From: Myxococcaceae bacterium
GTDB lineage: Bacteria; Myxococcota; Myxococcia; Myxococcales; Myxococcaceae
DNA length: 51,596 nucleotides
Assembly: GCA_019686135.1 (NCBI GenBank)
Contig: JADGHL010000022.1
Span: forward strand, 1 to 51,596
Reading direction: 5' to 3'
Shown: piece after piece, positions 51,376 through 51,596 of the stretch
Layout of the letters: each line of letters begins with the position of its first letter
Numbering within the stretch: position 1 is the stretch's first letter
The notes under the pieces: generated by a model
Databases searched by the model: none
Told to the model about the DNA's origin: nothing
The model's input: only the letters and a program-made list of their open reading frames with translations
Made by a program: the position numbers and the translations under genes

Positions 51376-51394
51376 TATCTCAATCATCAAGATA
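51376..51394. promoter_or_regulatory. Probable operator of the MarR-DUF4097 regulator
   Basis: TATCT and AGATA form an inverted repeat around 9 bases (CAATCATCA), with extra imperfect symmetry inside, close to ATCTTGAT/ATCAAGAT-type MarR operators. It sits in an A/T-richer gap between the divergent MarR fusion gene and the partial gene at 51435. Confidence 0.55.
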
Positions 51395-51434
51395 ATCGTC
51401 TGTCGAAATGATGGTCGATCGGGAGACAAGATAG

Positions 51435-51596
51435 ATGAAGCCCCGGCGCCGCACAGCGGAAAGGCCTCCCCCTCTTCGGGGAACCGCGATCCGGATCGGC
51501 AGCGCGGCGCTGTTGCCGGCCTGGTTCCCCTGGGCCGGGTCGGGGGGGGGGGCGGGGGCCGGGGGCGGGGCCCCCCCCGCGCGGGGAGGGGGGGGG
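51435..51596 (+). CDS. Partial gene at window end, product unknown
   Basis: An ATG with GGGAG 9 bases upstream opens a frame (MKPRRRTAERPPPLRGTA, then RIGSAALLPAWFPWAG) that runs off the window. Only about 35 residues are trustworthy; the rest is translated from a G/C homopolymer tract that is probably artefact. By position it is the likely target of the divergent MarR fusion regulator, and the basic start followed by hydrophobic residues would fit a membrane protein, but no family can be named. Confidence 0.4.
   Translation, partial: MKPRRRTAERPPPLRGTAIRIGSAALLPAWFPWAGSGGGAGAGGGAPPARGGGG

Overview
The window is GC-rich bacterial DNA, densely packed on both strands, and most consistent with a member of the Myxococcota (Cystobacterineae-like). 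The reasons are a vegetative-type Lon protease beginning MFFGRDEKK, a myxobacterial-style PilZ protein, a DUF1592/DUF1552 pair, many lipoproteins including a 'Dickkopf-like' cysteine-rich one, and frequent GTG/TTG starts and ATGA-type stop/start overlaps. The taxonomic call is an inference from protein content; there is no rRNA gene. The right end (about 51540-51596) is low-complexity G/C and looks like a poor-quality contig end.

Layout. 1-5.4 kb: small lipoprotein, lipidated prolyl oligopeptidase, Lon. 5.5-9.0 kb: oligopeptide-type ABC importer (binding lipoprotein and two permeases, no ATPase genes nearby). 9.1-12.8 kb: stand-alone response regulator, then a coupled DUF1592/DUF1552 pair. 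12.8-16.2 kb: a reverse-strand quinone oxidoreductase, then YqgE, BolA and a CGFS monothiol glutaredoxin in an overlapping operon, and a DUF2914 membrane protein. 16.2-22 kb, reverse strand: SRAP, RsmE and Xaa-Pro aminopeptidase genes; a PilZ-TM-tandem repeat-AMIN fusion; a hypothetical gene. 22.1-27.1 kb: a fully coupled MarR / MacA-like / MacB-like ATPase / permease / TolC-like efflux operon. 27.1-27.3 kb: tRNA-Asp and tRNA-Val with a terminator, reverse strand.

27.4-46.6 kb is the most interesting part: an alpha-glucan (starch/maltodextrin) locus. On the reverse strand an ECF sigma factor and a FecR-like anti-sigma protein lead into a malK-like ATPase, a maltose binding protein fused to its MalF-like permease, a MalG-like permease, and a large lipoprotein with an IPT/TIG domain and six repeated modules. 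On the forward strand lie a cysteine-rich lipoprotein, a lipidated isoamylase/GlgX-like GH13 enzyme, an Eis-like acetyltransferase, an outer-membrane porin-like protein, and a lipidated GH13 amylase whose catalytic domain is joined to a CBM20 starch-binding domain by exactly 18 tandem 54-bp repeats. Together these could bind and cut glucan at the cell surface, pass oligosaccharides through the porin, and import them with the ABC system, without SusC/SusD proteins.

46.6-51.6 kb: hemE; a MarR regulator divergent from a DUF998 membrane protein gene that appears frameshifted; an SRPBCC-like protein; a SAM-methyltransferase-like lipoprotein; and a MarR domain fused to a beta-rich (DUF4097-like) domain, with a palindrome in the gap to a truncated gene at the window end.
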